Of a stretch of 64,000 nt of DNA, positions 18,314 to 26,184 are shown in pieces (the stretch's first letter is position 1; each line of letters starts with the position of its first letter). The position numbers and the translations under genes were made by a program. The notes beneath the pieces are model-generated. The model saw only the letters and a list, made by a program, of their open reading frames with translations. It had not been told where the DNA came from and searched no databases. Source of the DNA: Thiobacillus denitrificans (GTDB lineage: Bacteria; Pseudomonadota; Gammaproteobacteria; Burkholderiales; Thiobacillaceae); contig DDRS01000027.1 in assembly GCA_002343685.1 (NCBI GenBank), forward strand, positions 62,001 to 126,000, read 5' to 3'.

Positions 18314-18994
18314 ATGAAACAGATACATCGACTATCAGGGTATGTACGCCCGGCACGGCTGGGCGCATTGTCGCTGGCGCTCATGGTGTGCATGGCCAGC
18401 CTGGCGCCGCACGCCGAGGCGTCCGACAAGAAGGCCAGCCGGGAGCGCGAGGCCCTGCGGCGGGTACAGCAGCAGTTGTCCCAGGTGCAGGGTCAACTCG
18501 ATGCCGTGGAACAGGAAAAGGCCCGGTTGGCGGCGGATCTGGAGCAGGCCCAGGCATCGTCAAAGACCGCGGAAGGACAAGTGGCGAGCCTGCGGCACGG
18601 GCTTGGTACCAGCAAGCAGCAACTCGTGGCGGCAACCCGTGAGCTGACGCAAGCCAAGGAAGAACTGGCCACTACATCGCAGCAGCTCACCGACACTCAA
18701 AAGACCCTGGCCGACACCACCCAGGCCCTGCAGCAGACGCGGGCGGAAAAACGCGACCTGGAAGCACTCAAGGCACGCCATGAGCGCGACATCGCTTCGT
18801 GCGAGCGCAAGAATGTAGCGCTCTACGAGGTGGGGCGGTCGCTGATGGATCGTTTCGAGCACAAGACGTGCGGCGAGATACTGGCAGAAAAGGAACCGTT
18901 TTCCGGCCTCAAGAAGGTGGAGACGGAAAACCTGCTGGAAGAATATCGCGACAAACTGGATGAGCAGAAGCTGATCAGGCCACCTGGCGGTTGA
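18314..18994 (+). CDS. Exported coiled-coil protein
   Basis: The start is ATG 18314 with AGGGA about ten bases upstream. The protein (226 residues) has a signal peptide (about 1-37, ending APHAEAS), a long uninterrupted heptad-rich helix (about 40-165, such as QQLSQVQGQLDAVEQEKARL), and a C-terminal segment with two cysteines (ASCERKN and HKTCGEI) that could form a disulfide. It is the last gene of the TPS/TonB run and points towards phoX. The family was not recognised; a periplasmic scaffolding role is a guess from structure and position. Confidence 0.7.
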   Translation: MKQIHRLSGYVRPARLGALSLALMVCMASLAPHAEASDKKASREREALRRVQQQLSQVQGQLDAVEQEKARLAADLEQAQASSKTAEGQVASLRHGLGTSKQQLVAATRELTQAKEELATTSQQLTDTQKTLADTTQALQQTRAEKRDLEALKARHERDIASCERKNVALYEVGRSLMDRFEHKTCGEILAEKEPFSGLKKVETENLLEEYRDKLDEQKLIRPPGG

Positions 18995-19091
18995 GCGGCT
19001 CGCAGGCCATGACCTGCAAACAGCCGTAACCGAGCCTTCTCAGGTGCTCGGTGCCGTTCAGTTCAAGTATGTTCACATGATACGGAGCGAC

Positions 19092-19123
19092 CGTCCGGAA
19101 CAGCTTGAGAGATGTTCCGGACG
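19092..19123. terminator. Long inverted repeat downstream of the coiled-coil gene
   Basis: A perfect 11-bp stem (CGTCCGGAACA / TGTTCCGGACG) with a 10-base loop lies 97 bp after the stop of the coiled-coil gene. No T run follows. It is probably an mRNA-stabilising or terminating structure at the end of the operon. Confidence 0.5.
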
Positions 19124-19133
19124 ATACTGTGAG

Positions 19134-19157
19134 GCCCGCCTGGATGTCCAGGCGGGC
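19134..19157. terminator. Hairpin between convergent operon and phoX
   Basis: GCCCGCCTGGA / TCCAGGCGGGC pair almost without a loop, 11 bp from the phoX stop. It probably serves as a bidirectional terminator for the two convergent units, although no clear T run is present. Confidence 0.6.
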
Positions 19158-19167
19158 TTGCAGGACG

Positions 19168-21087
19168 TCAGTCGTCGTGCCGGGTACATCCTTCAATCGT
19201 GAGATAGCCGACGGCCGCGCTGAACCGGCCGTTGTAATTGGCCTTCACCAGCGGATCCAGGATGGACTTCACCTTGTCGTGCAATGGCGATTCCCAGTCA
19301 CCGGGGTGCTGGAAGTTGCTCATGATGTAACTGAAGCCGTTGACGTCGTCGACCGCGTGCAGGCCTGTGGACTCGGCGCCGGCGGGGCAGGACAGGATGC
19401 GGCTCAGTTCCTTGGTGTCAACGTTGTAGGCCCACAGGAAGTTGTTCACGTGGTTGCCGCTGTCCTCGCCGATGAACAGGGTGCGCATCGCCTCGGAGTA
19501 CTTGAGGTTGTCCGGGTTGGCGATCTTGTCGGCGTTGGCGCTGTTGCCGAGGGCGTCGCGCACCGCCAGGTCCTCGCCTACCAGGGCGGTGGGGGCTGAC
19601 ATGGAGACGGAAACCCATTCGCTGTGAATGCGGTCGCCGTCGCTGTCCTTCTGGCCGCCGGTCAGCACGTGCTCGTACACGGCGCCGGCCACCGGGCCCT
19701 GCACCTTGATGTCGGTACTGCCGTCGACCATCGACTTGTAGATGTAGGACATGGCGGAATAGGCGCGCTTGTCAGCCGCGTTGACCGTGGTGCCTTCCAT
19801 CTTGGTGAAGGCCATTGAAGCGCCCTTGTAGGCTGCATAGCGGTGGGTTTCCAGGAAGGCGGCGGCCTTTTCCATGCCGGGCATGAACTTCACCCACTGG
19901 GCCTTGCCGTTGTACGCGATCTTCGTGTAGCTGGCGTCGTTCGGGTTGCTGGTCTTCACGTCGACGATGTCGGCGGCGGTCAGGGTGTCGGCCAGGGCCT
20001 TGATCTCGTCGCTGGTGGCATGTCCCAGCTTGATCCAGGAAATGTCGCCGGCGCCGGCGCCCACGCCGGAGGTCTGCGTCCATTTGCCCACGTACAGGGT
20101 GCCGGCCGAGAGGTCGCGCTTGCGGTCTGCCACGAACATGAACAGGCCGCCGTTGGTGGTGTCGTCACCCATCAGCACGGTGCGCTCGTCGGGCATGACC
20201 TGTACCAGTTCGTGCGAGATGCGACCCATGCAGTAATGCTTCTTGATGCTGCCCGTGCCGTTGGGGTTCACGGTCACTTCCGGCAGGTGGCCGTAGTGGT
20301 AGGGGTTGGCGGCATCCGGGTTGCCGTAGAGGTTCTGGCTGAACGCCTTGAACTGTGCGTTACCGGCGATGGTGACCGCGTCGGGCTCGTATTCCTCGCT
20401 CGACAGGTGCGTGTTCCAGGGCGAACGGCTGGCGCCGCAGGTGATCCACAGGCCATGCACGCCGCTGGTGTCCACGTTCGAATAACTTTCCAGCGTCAGC
20501 TTGCCGGTGCGCTTGTCCTGGTCCAGGGCCAGAACCGCAATCGGCGAGGGCAGCATGCCGTACATCGAATCGCCGGCGACGTTCCGTGTCACGTATTCGA
20601 ACTGCACCACCGCGAAGACACGCTCGCAATCGCGGCGGCGCGAGCGCGCGTGTCCGTGCCCCAGCGCGATCAGCGACATGCCATCCGGGCAGTCGGAAAA
20701 GAACTGGCGCTGGTCGGGCGACGTCGTGTCGACGATGGGCGCGTTGTTGATGTCGAAGTAGCCACCGGCCAGGATGGAGCCGCCTTCCGCGCTCGGCACG
20801 GTGTCGCCGGTCAGGAAAAAGGTCTCGTAGCCCAGCGCGTAGGTCTCGGAATGGCGGCCGATGCTTTTCGTCAGGGTCGAGGCGACATAGGTCTCAGCCA
20901 TTTGCGAAGGGTTGGCCAGCGACGGGGCCGGCATCGCGTTGAACTGGTAGCGAACAGCCGCGCCCATCATAGGCCGGGCCTCGGCCAAAAGGGGCAAACC
21001 GGCCAGCGACGAGGCCAGCGGCAACATCGGTACGCCAGACAGCAGTTGGAGTGCGCGGCGGCGGGAATGGGAAACAGGTTCTGACAT
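19168..21087 (-). CDS. phoX: PhoX-family alkaline phosphatase, Tat-exported
   Basis: PhoX enzymes are calcium/iron-dependent phosphatases that release phosphate from organic esters in the periplasm or outside. The start ATG (21085-21087) has GGAGA seven bases upstream and directly opens a twin-arginine signal (SHSRRRALQLLSGVPMLPLA). The 639-residue length and the PhoX/DUF839 segments (for example ALGHGHARSRRRDCERVFAVVQFEY and TGLHAVDDVNGFSYIMSNFQHPGDWESP) fit the family. A PhoB-box-like promoter lies 83-111 bp upstream. It converges with the TPS/TonB operon and gives the locus its link to phosphate supply. Confidence 0.88.
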   Translation of the reverse strand: MSEPVSHSRRRALQLLSGVPMLPLASSLAGLPLLAEARPMMGAAVRYQFNAMPAPSLANPSQMAETYVASTLTKSIGRHSETYALGYETFFLTGDTVPSAEGGSILAGGYFDINNAPIVDTTSPDQRQFFSDCPDGMSLIALGHGHARSRRRDCERVFAVVQFEYVTRNVAGDSMYGMLPSPIAVLALDQDKRTGKLTLESYSNVDTSGVHGLWITCGASRSPWNTHLSSEEYEPDAVTIAGNAQFKAFSQNLYGNPDAANPYHYGHLPEVTVNPNGTGSIKKHYCMGRISHELVQVMPDERTVLMGDDTTNGGLFMFVADRKRDLSAGTLYVGKWTQTSGVGAGAGDISWIKLGHATSDEIKALADTLTAADIVDVKTSNPNDASYTKIAYNGKAQWVKFMPGMEKAAAFLETHRYAAYKGASMAFTKMEGTTVNAADKRAYSAMSYIYKSMVDGSTDIKVQGPVAGAVYEHVLTGGQKDSDGDRIHSEWVSVSMSAPTALVGEDLAVRDALGNSANADKIANPDNLKYSEAMRTLFIGEDSGNHVNNFLWAYNVDTKELSRILSCPAGAESTGLHAVDDVNGFSYIMSNFQHPGDWESPLHDKVKSILDPLVKANYNGRFSAAVGYLTIEGCTRHDD

Positions 21088-21153
21088 TGACGGATCTCCG
21101 GTATGGATTTGACGAAACCGGTCGCCGTCAGGCCGGCGACCGGGAACGCACAA

Positions 21154-21198
21154 AATCTAACAAGCCGCCGTGACAATGAAATGACGCGTACATGATCC
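21154..21198 (-). promoter_or_regulatory. Putative PhoB box and -10 element of phoX
   Basis: Read on the minus strand there are three half-sites, GGATCAT (21192-21198), GCGTCAT (21181-21187) and TTGTCAC (21170-21176), exactly 11 bp apart with 4-base spacers. The Pho-box consensus is CTGTCAT-N4-CTGTCAY; the best pair matches 11 of 14 positions. A TAGATT hexamer (21154-21159) starts 10 bp further on, the spacing expected when PhoB replaces the -35 element. Confidence 0.65.
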
Positions 21199-21544
21199 CT
21201 TTGCGCAAAATCGGACGCCGGAACGGTCATTTCGGGCCACGATCATTTTAGGCTGCCCCATGGCCGCCCTGGATGCCCGACGCGACTTTCGTTCTCGCTG
21301 CCCAGTCGGGTCCCGCCGTGGTCTGGCGGCTCGCAAGGATCACGGCCATAAAAAGGGTTACACTCGACACCTGCCTGGAAGCGCACAAATCCGCTATGGC
21401 GTGCAGTGAATAAGGGGGAGAGGCCGGTTTTCCTCACTTTTCCCTCCCTCGCACCCCACTTATGGTTTGGCCCTACTTCCAGCGGGCTTGAAAAATCCTT
21501 CCATCACATCAAAATAAAGCCAGTAATCCAGGCTTATTCCGGCT
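21199..21544. other. Divergent intergenic region phoX/clpS
   Basis: This stretch of about 345 bp has no credible gene. It must hold the clpS promoter (A+T-richer stretches near 21350 and 21485-21535). I see no repeats, RNA gene or clear operator. No cold-shock gene lies next to clpS, unlike in many proteobacteria. Confidence 0.5.
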
Positions 21545-21853
21545 ATGGCAACCAAGCGAGAAGGCACTACCCTACTGGAACCGTCTGCGGCGAAGGTAAA
21601 GCCGCCGCCCTTGTACAAGGTTCTGCTGCTGAACGACGACTACACCCCAATGGAATTCGTGGTGCTGGTCCTCAAGAAGTTTTTCGGCATCGACCAAGAA
21701 CGGGCGACACAAATCATGCTCAAAGTGCATACTGAGGGTGTGGGTGTGTGTGGGGTGTACCCAAGGGATATCGCTCACACCAAGGTCGAGCAGGTTGTGG
21801 ATTTCGCGCGGCAGCATCAGCATCCGCTGCAATGTACGATGGAGGAAAGTTAG
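21545..21853 (+). CDS. clpS: ClpS adaptor of the ClpAP protease
   Basis: ClpS brings N-degron substrates to ClpA. The 102-residue protein has the short flexible N-terminus, the N-end-binding core (YKVLLLNDDYTPMEFVV, with the Asp pair that contacts the substrate amino group) and the MLKVHTEGVGVCGVYPRDIA segment, all typical. The stop codon abuts the clpA start, so both are co-translated. Confidence 0.96.
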   Translation: MATKREGTTLLEPSAAKVKPPPLYKVLLLNDDYTPMEFVVLVLKKFFGIDQERATQIMLKVHTEGVGVCGVYPRDIAHTKVEQVVDFARQHQHPLQCTMEES

Positions 21854-24106
21854 ATGATTGCCCAGGAACTCGAAGTCACGCTGCATATGGCCTTCATGGA
21901 CGCGCGGCAGAAGCGTCATGAATTCATTTCGGTGGAGCATCTGCTGATGGCGATGCTGGACAACCCGTCGGCAGCCGAGGTGTTGCGTGCCTGCGGCGCC
22001 AATATCGATGCGATGCGCGACCAGCTCGGCAAGTTCATCGAGGAGCACACGCCCAAAGTGGCGGGCGAGGGCGAGGTCGACACCCAGCCGACACTGGGTT
22101 TCCAGCGCGTGATCCAGCGCGCCATTCTGCATGTCCAGTCCTCCGGCAAGAAGGAAGTGACCGGCGCCAACGTCCTGGTGGCGGTATTCGGTGAAAAGGA
22201 CTCGCATGCCGTGTATTTCCTCACCCAGCAGGGCGTGACGCGGCTCGATATCGTCAATTTCATCTCCCACGGCATTACCAAGACCCCGCAGAGCGAACCG
22301 GCGCGGCCGGACGAGGCCTCGGAAGTCAACGCCGAGGCGCCGACCAGTTCGCCGCTCGACAGCTTTGCGCAGAATCTGAATGCCCAGGCGCTGGCCGGCA
22401 AGATCGATCCCCTGATCGGGCGCGACCAGGAACTCGAACGGGTGATCCAGACGTTGTGCCGCCGCCGCAAGAACAATCCCCTGCTGGTGGGCGAAGCCGG
22501 CGTTGGCAAGACCGCGATTGCGGAAGGCTTGGCGCGCCGCATCGTCGAAAGTTCGGTGCCGGACATCCTGGCGCAGAGCACGGTGTATGCGCTCGACATG
22601 GGCGCCTTGCTGGCCGGGACCAAATACCGCGGCGATTTCGAGCAGCGCCTGAAAGGCGTGCTGAAGCAGCTGGCCGACAATCCCAAGGCGATCCTGTTCA
22701 TTGACGAGATCCACACCCTGATCGGCGCCGGCGCGGCGTCCGGCGGTACGCTGGATGCCTCCAACCTGCTGAAGCCGGCGCTGTCGTCCGGCAATCTGCG
22801 CTGCATCGGCGCGACCACGTACACCGAATATCGCGGCATTTTCGAGAAAGATCATGCCTTGTCGAGGCGTTTCCAGAAGGTCGACGTGCCGGAACCCTCG
22901 GTCAACGAAACCGTGGAAATCCTGCGCGGCCTGAAATCGCGCTTCGAAGACCATCATGGCGTCCGATACACCGCGGCCGCGCTGACCACGGCGGCGCAGT
23001 TGGCAGCACGCTATATCAATGACCGCCATCTGCCCGACAAGGCGATCGACGTCATCGACGAGGCGGGCGCCGCCCAGCGCATCCTGCCGAAATCGAAGCA
23101 GAAAAGGACGATCACCCCTCGGGAGATCGAGGACATCATCGCCAAGATCGCGCGGATTCCGCCCAAGACCGTCTCGTCCGACGACAAGAATTCCCTGAAG
23201 ACGCTGGACCGCGACCTGAAGGCCGTGGTGTACGGTCAGAACGCGGCGATCGACGCGCTGGCGACCGCGATCAAGATGTCGCGCAGCGGTTTGGGCAATC
23301 CGCAGAAGCCGATCGGCAATTTCCTGTTCTCCGGCCCGACCGGCGTCGGCAAGACCGAAGTCGCGCGTCAGTTGGCCTACGTGCTGGGCGTCGAACTGAT
23401 CCGCTTCGACATGTCGGAATACATGGAACGCCACGCCGTCTCGCGGCTGATCGGCGCGCCGCCCGGTTATGTCGGTTTCGACCAGGGTGGACTGTTGACG
23501 GAAGCTGTCACGAAACACCCCTATGCCATTGTTTTGCTTGATGAAGTTGAAAAAGCCCATCCGGACATCTTCAACGTGTTGCTGCAGGTGATGGACCACG
23601 GCACGCTGACCGACACCAACGGGCGCAAGGCCGATTTCCGCAACGTGGTGTTGATCATGACTACCAACGCCGGCGCGGAAATGCTCAACAAGGCGACCAT
23701 CGGCTTCTCCAATGCGCGCGAAAGCGGCGACGAGATGGGCGAGATCAAGCGCATGTTCACGCCGGAATTCCGCAACCGGCTGGATGCCATCATCCCCTTC
23801 GCGCCGTTGACCGAGCCCGTCATCCTGCAAGTGGTCGACAAATTCCTGATGCAGTTGGAGGAGCAGCTGCACGAGAAGAAGGTCGAGGCGGTCTTTACCG
23901 ACGCGCTCAAGGCCTATCTTGCCAAGCATGGTTTCGATCCGTTGATGGGGGCTCGCCCGATGGCGCGCCTGATCCAGGACACCATCCGCAAGGCGTTGGC
24001 CGACGAACTGCTGTTCGGCAAGCTGGCGCATGGCGGCCGGGTGACCATCGATATCGATGCCAGCGAGAAAGTATCCCTGGAGTTCGAAGAGGCGGTGCCG
24101 GTGTAA
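21854..24106 (+). CDS. clpA: ClpA, ATP-binding unfoldase of the ClpAP protease
   Basis: A 750-residue class I Clp/Hsp100 ATPase. The N-terminal double-repeat domain (about 1-145) is followed by AAA+ module 1 with Walker A GEAGVGKT (about 213-220) and Walker B FIDEIH, and module 2 with Walker A GPTGVGKT (about 493-500), LLDEVEKAH, and the C-terminal D2-small domain. It unfolds proteins and feeds them to ClpP, encoded elsewhere. It starts on the base after the clpS stop. Confidence 0.97.
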   Translation: MIAQELEVTLHMAFMDARQKRHEFISVEHLLMAMLDNPSAAEVLRACGANIDAMRDQLGKFIEEHTPKVAGEGEVDTQPTLGFQRVIQRAILHVQSSGKKEVTGANVLVAVFGEKDSHAVYFLTQQGVTRLDIVNFISHGITKTPQSEPARPDEASEVNAEAPTSSPLDSFAQNLNAQALAGKIDPLIGRDQELERVIQTLCRRRKNNPLLVGEAGVGKTAIAEGLARRIVESSVPDILAQSTVYALDMGALLAGTKYRGDFEQRLKGVLKQLADNPKAILFIDEIHTLIGAGAASGGTLDASNLLKPALSSGNLRCIGATTYTEYRGIFEKDHALSRRFQKVDVPEPSVNETVEILRGLKSRFEDHHGVRYTAAALTTAAQLAARYINDRHLPDKAIDVIDEAGAAQRILPKSKQKRTITPREIEDIIAKIARIPPKTVSSDDKNSLKTLDRDLKAVVYGQNAAIDALATAIKMSRSGLGNPQKPIGNFLFSGPTGVGKTEVARQLAYVLGVELIRFDMSEYMERHAVSRLIGAPPGYVGFDQGGLLTEAVTKHPYAIVLLDEVEKAHPDIFNVLLQVMDHGTLTDTNGRKADFRNVVLIMTTNAGAEMLNKATIGFSNARESGDEMGEIKRMFTPEFRNRLDAIIPFAPLTEPVILQVVDKFLMQLEEQLHEKKVEAVFTDALKAYLAKHGFDPLMGARPMARLIQDTIRKALADELLFGKLAHGGRVTIDIDASEKVSLEFEEAVPV

Positions 24107-24189
24107 GTCTGTCCTCGCGAAATTACCCATAAAGATTTTGCATGGGTGGTCGTAAGCCGTTCTAGATACAGGAGCGTCATGGTTTGATC

Positions 24190-24217
24190 GCGGCCCCTCC
24201 GATGAGGTGGGGGCCGC
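24190..24217. terminator. GC-rich hairpin after clpA
   Basis: GCGGCCCC and GGGGCCGC pair around a 12-base loop, about 85 bp after the clpA stop and 46 bp before the next start. There is no T run, so it may be a weak terminator or a leader structure of the next gene. Confidence 0.4.
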
Positions 24218-24263
24218 GGCGATCAGGCGCCTGTGCACCAGTTGATCTAGAGAGGGCGCTCCC

Positions 24264-24866
24264 ATGAAGCTGTACTTCGCACCGCATATCGCCGTTCTTT
24301 CGCTGATATGCTCCCTGCCTGTCTATGCCCATGCTGCCGATGCCGGGGCGGACACGCCTGTCGTGTCCGGCGAGGACTTGACCGCGGCAAGCGAACGCAT
24401 CCGTCAGACCGGTGCGCAGATGCGCGAGGACCTGAAGAAGGCTCGCGCCCGCCTTGAAGCCCAAAAGGCGCAGCAGGAAGCCGAAAGGGCACGCCAGGAG
24501 GCTGAAAAGGCGCATCAGGAAGCCGAGCGCAAACGACAGGAAGAACTGGAACGCCAGCAGGCGCTCAAGGAAAAGCAGCAGCGCGAAGCCCAATTGGCCG
24601 CACAGGAACGGGCACGCAAGGAAGCGGCCGCACGGGTGGAACAGGCAGAGCGTCAACGGCAGGAAGCGTTGCGCGCGAAGCAACTGGAAGCCGCCAAGCA
24701 GGAAGAAGCCAAGGCGAGAGCGGCCGCAGCGCTCAAGGCGGCGCGTGAATCCGTCGGCGTACGGGCGTTCGGGGATGACCAGCAGGCAGCTCAAGCCGCG
24801 GCCAAGGCCAGGGCGGCCGAGGCGCTCAAGAAAGCGCGTATGTCGGCGGGCGAGCGCGCGTTTTAA
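24264..24866 (+). CDS. Exported Ala/Glu/Gln-rich coiled-coil protein of unknown function
   Basis: 200 residues. A signal peptide (about 1-25, ending PVYAHA) leads into an almost continuous charged helix (about 50-185) rich in A, E, Q, K and R, like the TolA stalk. The C-terminal quarter has a duplicated motif: ALKAARESVGVRAF (about 152-165) and ALKKARMSAGERAF (the last 14 residues). There is no TonB/TolA C-terminal domain, so it is probably not an energy transducer. The strong composition bias means homology searches will be noisy. Function not recognised. Confidence 0.7.
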   Translation: MKLYFAPHIAVLSLICSLPVYAHAADAGADTPVVSGEDLTAASERIRQTGAQMREDLKKARARLEAQKAQQEAERARQEAEKAHQEAERKRQEELERQQALKEKQQREAQLAAQERARKEAAARVEQAERQRQEALRAKQLEAAKQEEAKARAAAALKAARESVGVRAFGDDQQAAQAAAKARAAEALKKARMSAGERAF

Positions 24867-24930
24867 GCCCATCCGGGAACCCATTGGCATCCCGCGCCGG
24901 GCAGCCGGGTGAGGGCGGGGAGGGGCAAAC

Positions 24931-24954
24931 AAAAAGCGGCGCCAGAGGCGCCGC
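24931..24954 (-). terminator. Rho-independent terminator facing the minus strand
   Basis: GCGGCGCC and GGCGCCGC form a perfect 8-bp stem with a 3-base loop. In the minus direction it is followed at once by TTTTT; in the plus direction there is no T run. No minus-strand protein gene precedes it, which suggests a small RNA. Confidence 0.7.
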
Positions 24955-25040
24955 GAAAAACCCGGTGTGGCAGGAGGAGGAGCGCCTGGGGAAGAACCCC
25001 TACCGAGAATGCTACATGTCGGAATATAGGTCAATAAGCG
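24931..25040 (-). ncRNA. Candidate small RNA with anti-Shine-Dalgarno stretch
   Basis: Upstream of the minus-strand terminator the transcript would contain a small hairpin (GGGG-uucuu-CCCC, 24988-25000) and then a CU-rich stretch CUCCUCCUCCU (about 24972-24984) complementary to ribosome-binding sites. A TTGACC hexamer near 25027-25032 could be a -35 element, but no good -10 follows, so the 5' end is a guess. No protein gene fits on this strand. This rests only on the orphan terminator and the motif. Confidence 0.3.
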
Positions 25041-25199
25041 GCGTGTGCCATCGGTATATTGATCCGCTCCGGCGTAGTGATTTTGAATTACGGCGTAAAT
25101 CTTTCTTTCTTGAGCATATTTTGAACGCCCGCTTCCTTGGCTTGCTCAATGCGGTCGAATCCCGCACCATACCGGGCATTCAAGAATGCCGGAGTGTTG

Positions 25200-26069
25200 A
25201 TGAAAAACCCCCGTGTCACCCTTGCAGCCATACTGGCCGTATCTACGCTGCTGGCCGGCTGTGAACAGCCGGCAGCACCGCCCCCGGATACTGTTGCAGC
25301 CAAAGTAGGGGACGATACGATCAGTGAATTTGAACTGGATCGAGCGGTGGCTCGTCTGGGCCCCATGAGTGCGGCAGACGCCGCCGAGGCTCGGGGCAAG
25401 GTGCTGGAAGCCCTGATCGACCAGCATCTGGTCAGCCATGCCGCCTGGAACGCGAAGCTGGACAAGTCGCCGGAGGTTGCGCTGGCCATGCAGCAGGCAC
25501 AACGCCAGGTGCTTGTGGAAGCCTATATGGAACGCCTGTTCAAGGATCTGCCCCAACCTTCGGACGCTGCCATTCGGGACTACTACAACCGGCATCCCGA
25601 ATTGTTTGCGCAGCGCAAGCTATACCGCGTCCACGAACTCGAACTGCAGCTGGCGGCAGGGCGGGTCGCCGAAGTGGAAGCACAGTTGAAGCAAAGCCAT
25701 AGCCTGGCCGAGTTCACCGATTGGCTGGGCACGCAAGGGATTGCCGTCAAGTCCGGCGAGGCGGTTAGGCCGGCAGAAAAGATCCCGGCTAGCATGCTGG
25801 CGCAACTCGCCAGGATGAAGGATGGCCAGGCGGTCGTGGTGCCGATGGACGCGGGTAGAGTCAGTGTGCTGCAATTGCTGGACAGCCAGGCGCAGCCCGT
25901 GTCGTTCGAGCAGGCCCGAGACGCGATCGCTCAACTGATTCTGGGCGGGAAGCGCAAAACCCTGCTGGAAGCCGAAATCCACAAGCTGCGTGGCAGCGGC
26001 AAGATCGAATATGCCAGCGGTTTTGCGCCCGCGCCCGCGGAGCCGGCCACGCAGTCCGGCAAGCCTTGA
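25200..26069 (+). CDS. EpsD-like peptidyl-prolyl isomerase-family lipoprotein
   Basis: The start is ATG 25200 with GGAG five bases upstream (289 residues). The N-terminus is a lipoprotein signal with lipobox LLAGC (Cys about residue 21). The body is a SurA/PpiC-type chaperone: an N-terminal helical region with AKVGDDTISEFELDRAV, then a parvulin-like part (about 125-215). Such proteins (EpsD) accompany exopolysaccharide genes and are thought to help fold export components. The following gene makes GDP-mannose, which fits an exopolysaccharide link, but the rest of an eps cluster is not in the window. Confidence 0.75.
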   Translation: MKNPRVTLAAILAVSTLLAGCEQPAAPPPDTVAAKVGDDTISEFELDRAVARLGPMSAADAAEARGKVLEALIDQHLVSHAAWNAKLDKSPEVALAMQQAQRQVLVEAYMERLFKDLPQPSDAAIRDYYNRHPELFAQRKLYRVHELELQLAAGRVAEVEAQLKQSHSLAEFTDWLGTQGIAVKSGEAVRPAEKIPASMLAQLARMKDGQAVVVPMDAGRVSVLQLLDSQAQPVSFEQARDAIAQLILGGKRKTLLEAEIHKLRGSGKIEYASGFAPAPAEPATQSGKP

Positions 26070-26133
26070 GCCCCAGCATGATCCAGATCGCCGGGGACTG
26101 GACGGGCGGACGATTGAAGTGTCCCGGCGTCAG

Positions 26134-26164
26134 GAACGGAATTTGCCTCGTTAGAACGGAATTT
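26134..26164. repeat. Direct repeat GAACGGAATTT upstream of manC
   Basis: The 11-mer occurs at 26134-26144 and 26154-26164, exactly 20 bp apart (two helical turns), ending 20 bp before the manC start. The position suits a regulator binding site or a leader element. Confidence 0.4.
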
Positions 26165-26184
26165 CAATTTCAAGAGCACTCGAC

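Noticed and set aside
19843..21084. 413-codon plus-strand open frame over phoX
   Set aside because: It is the antisense shadow of phoX, whose minus-strand frame has a Tat signal, ribosome site and promoter.
21572..24265. 897-codon minus-strand open frame over clpS-clpA
   Set aside because: It lies opposite unmistakable ClpS and ClpA and has no recognisable domain.
24884..25264. 126-codon plus frame in the gap before the EpsD-like gene
   Set aside because: It runs through the terminator hairpin and into the lipoprotein gene in another frame, with no ribosome site.
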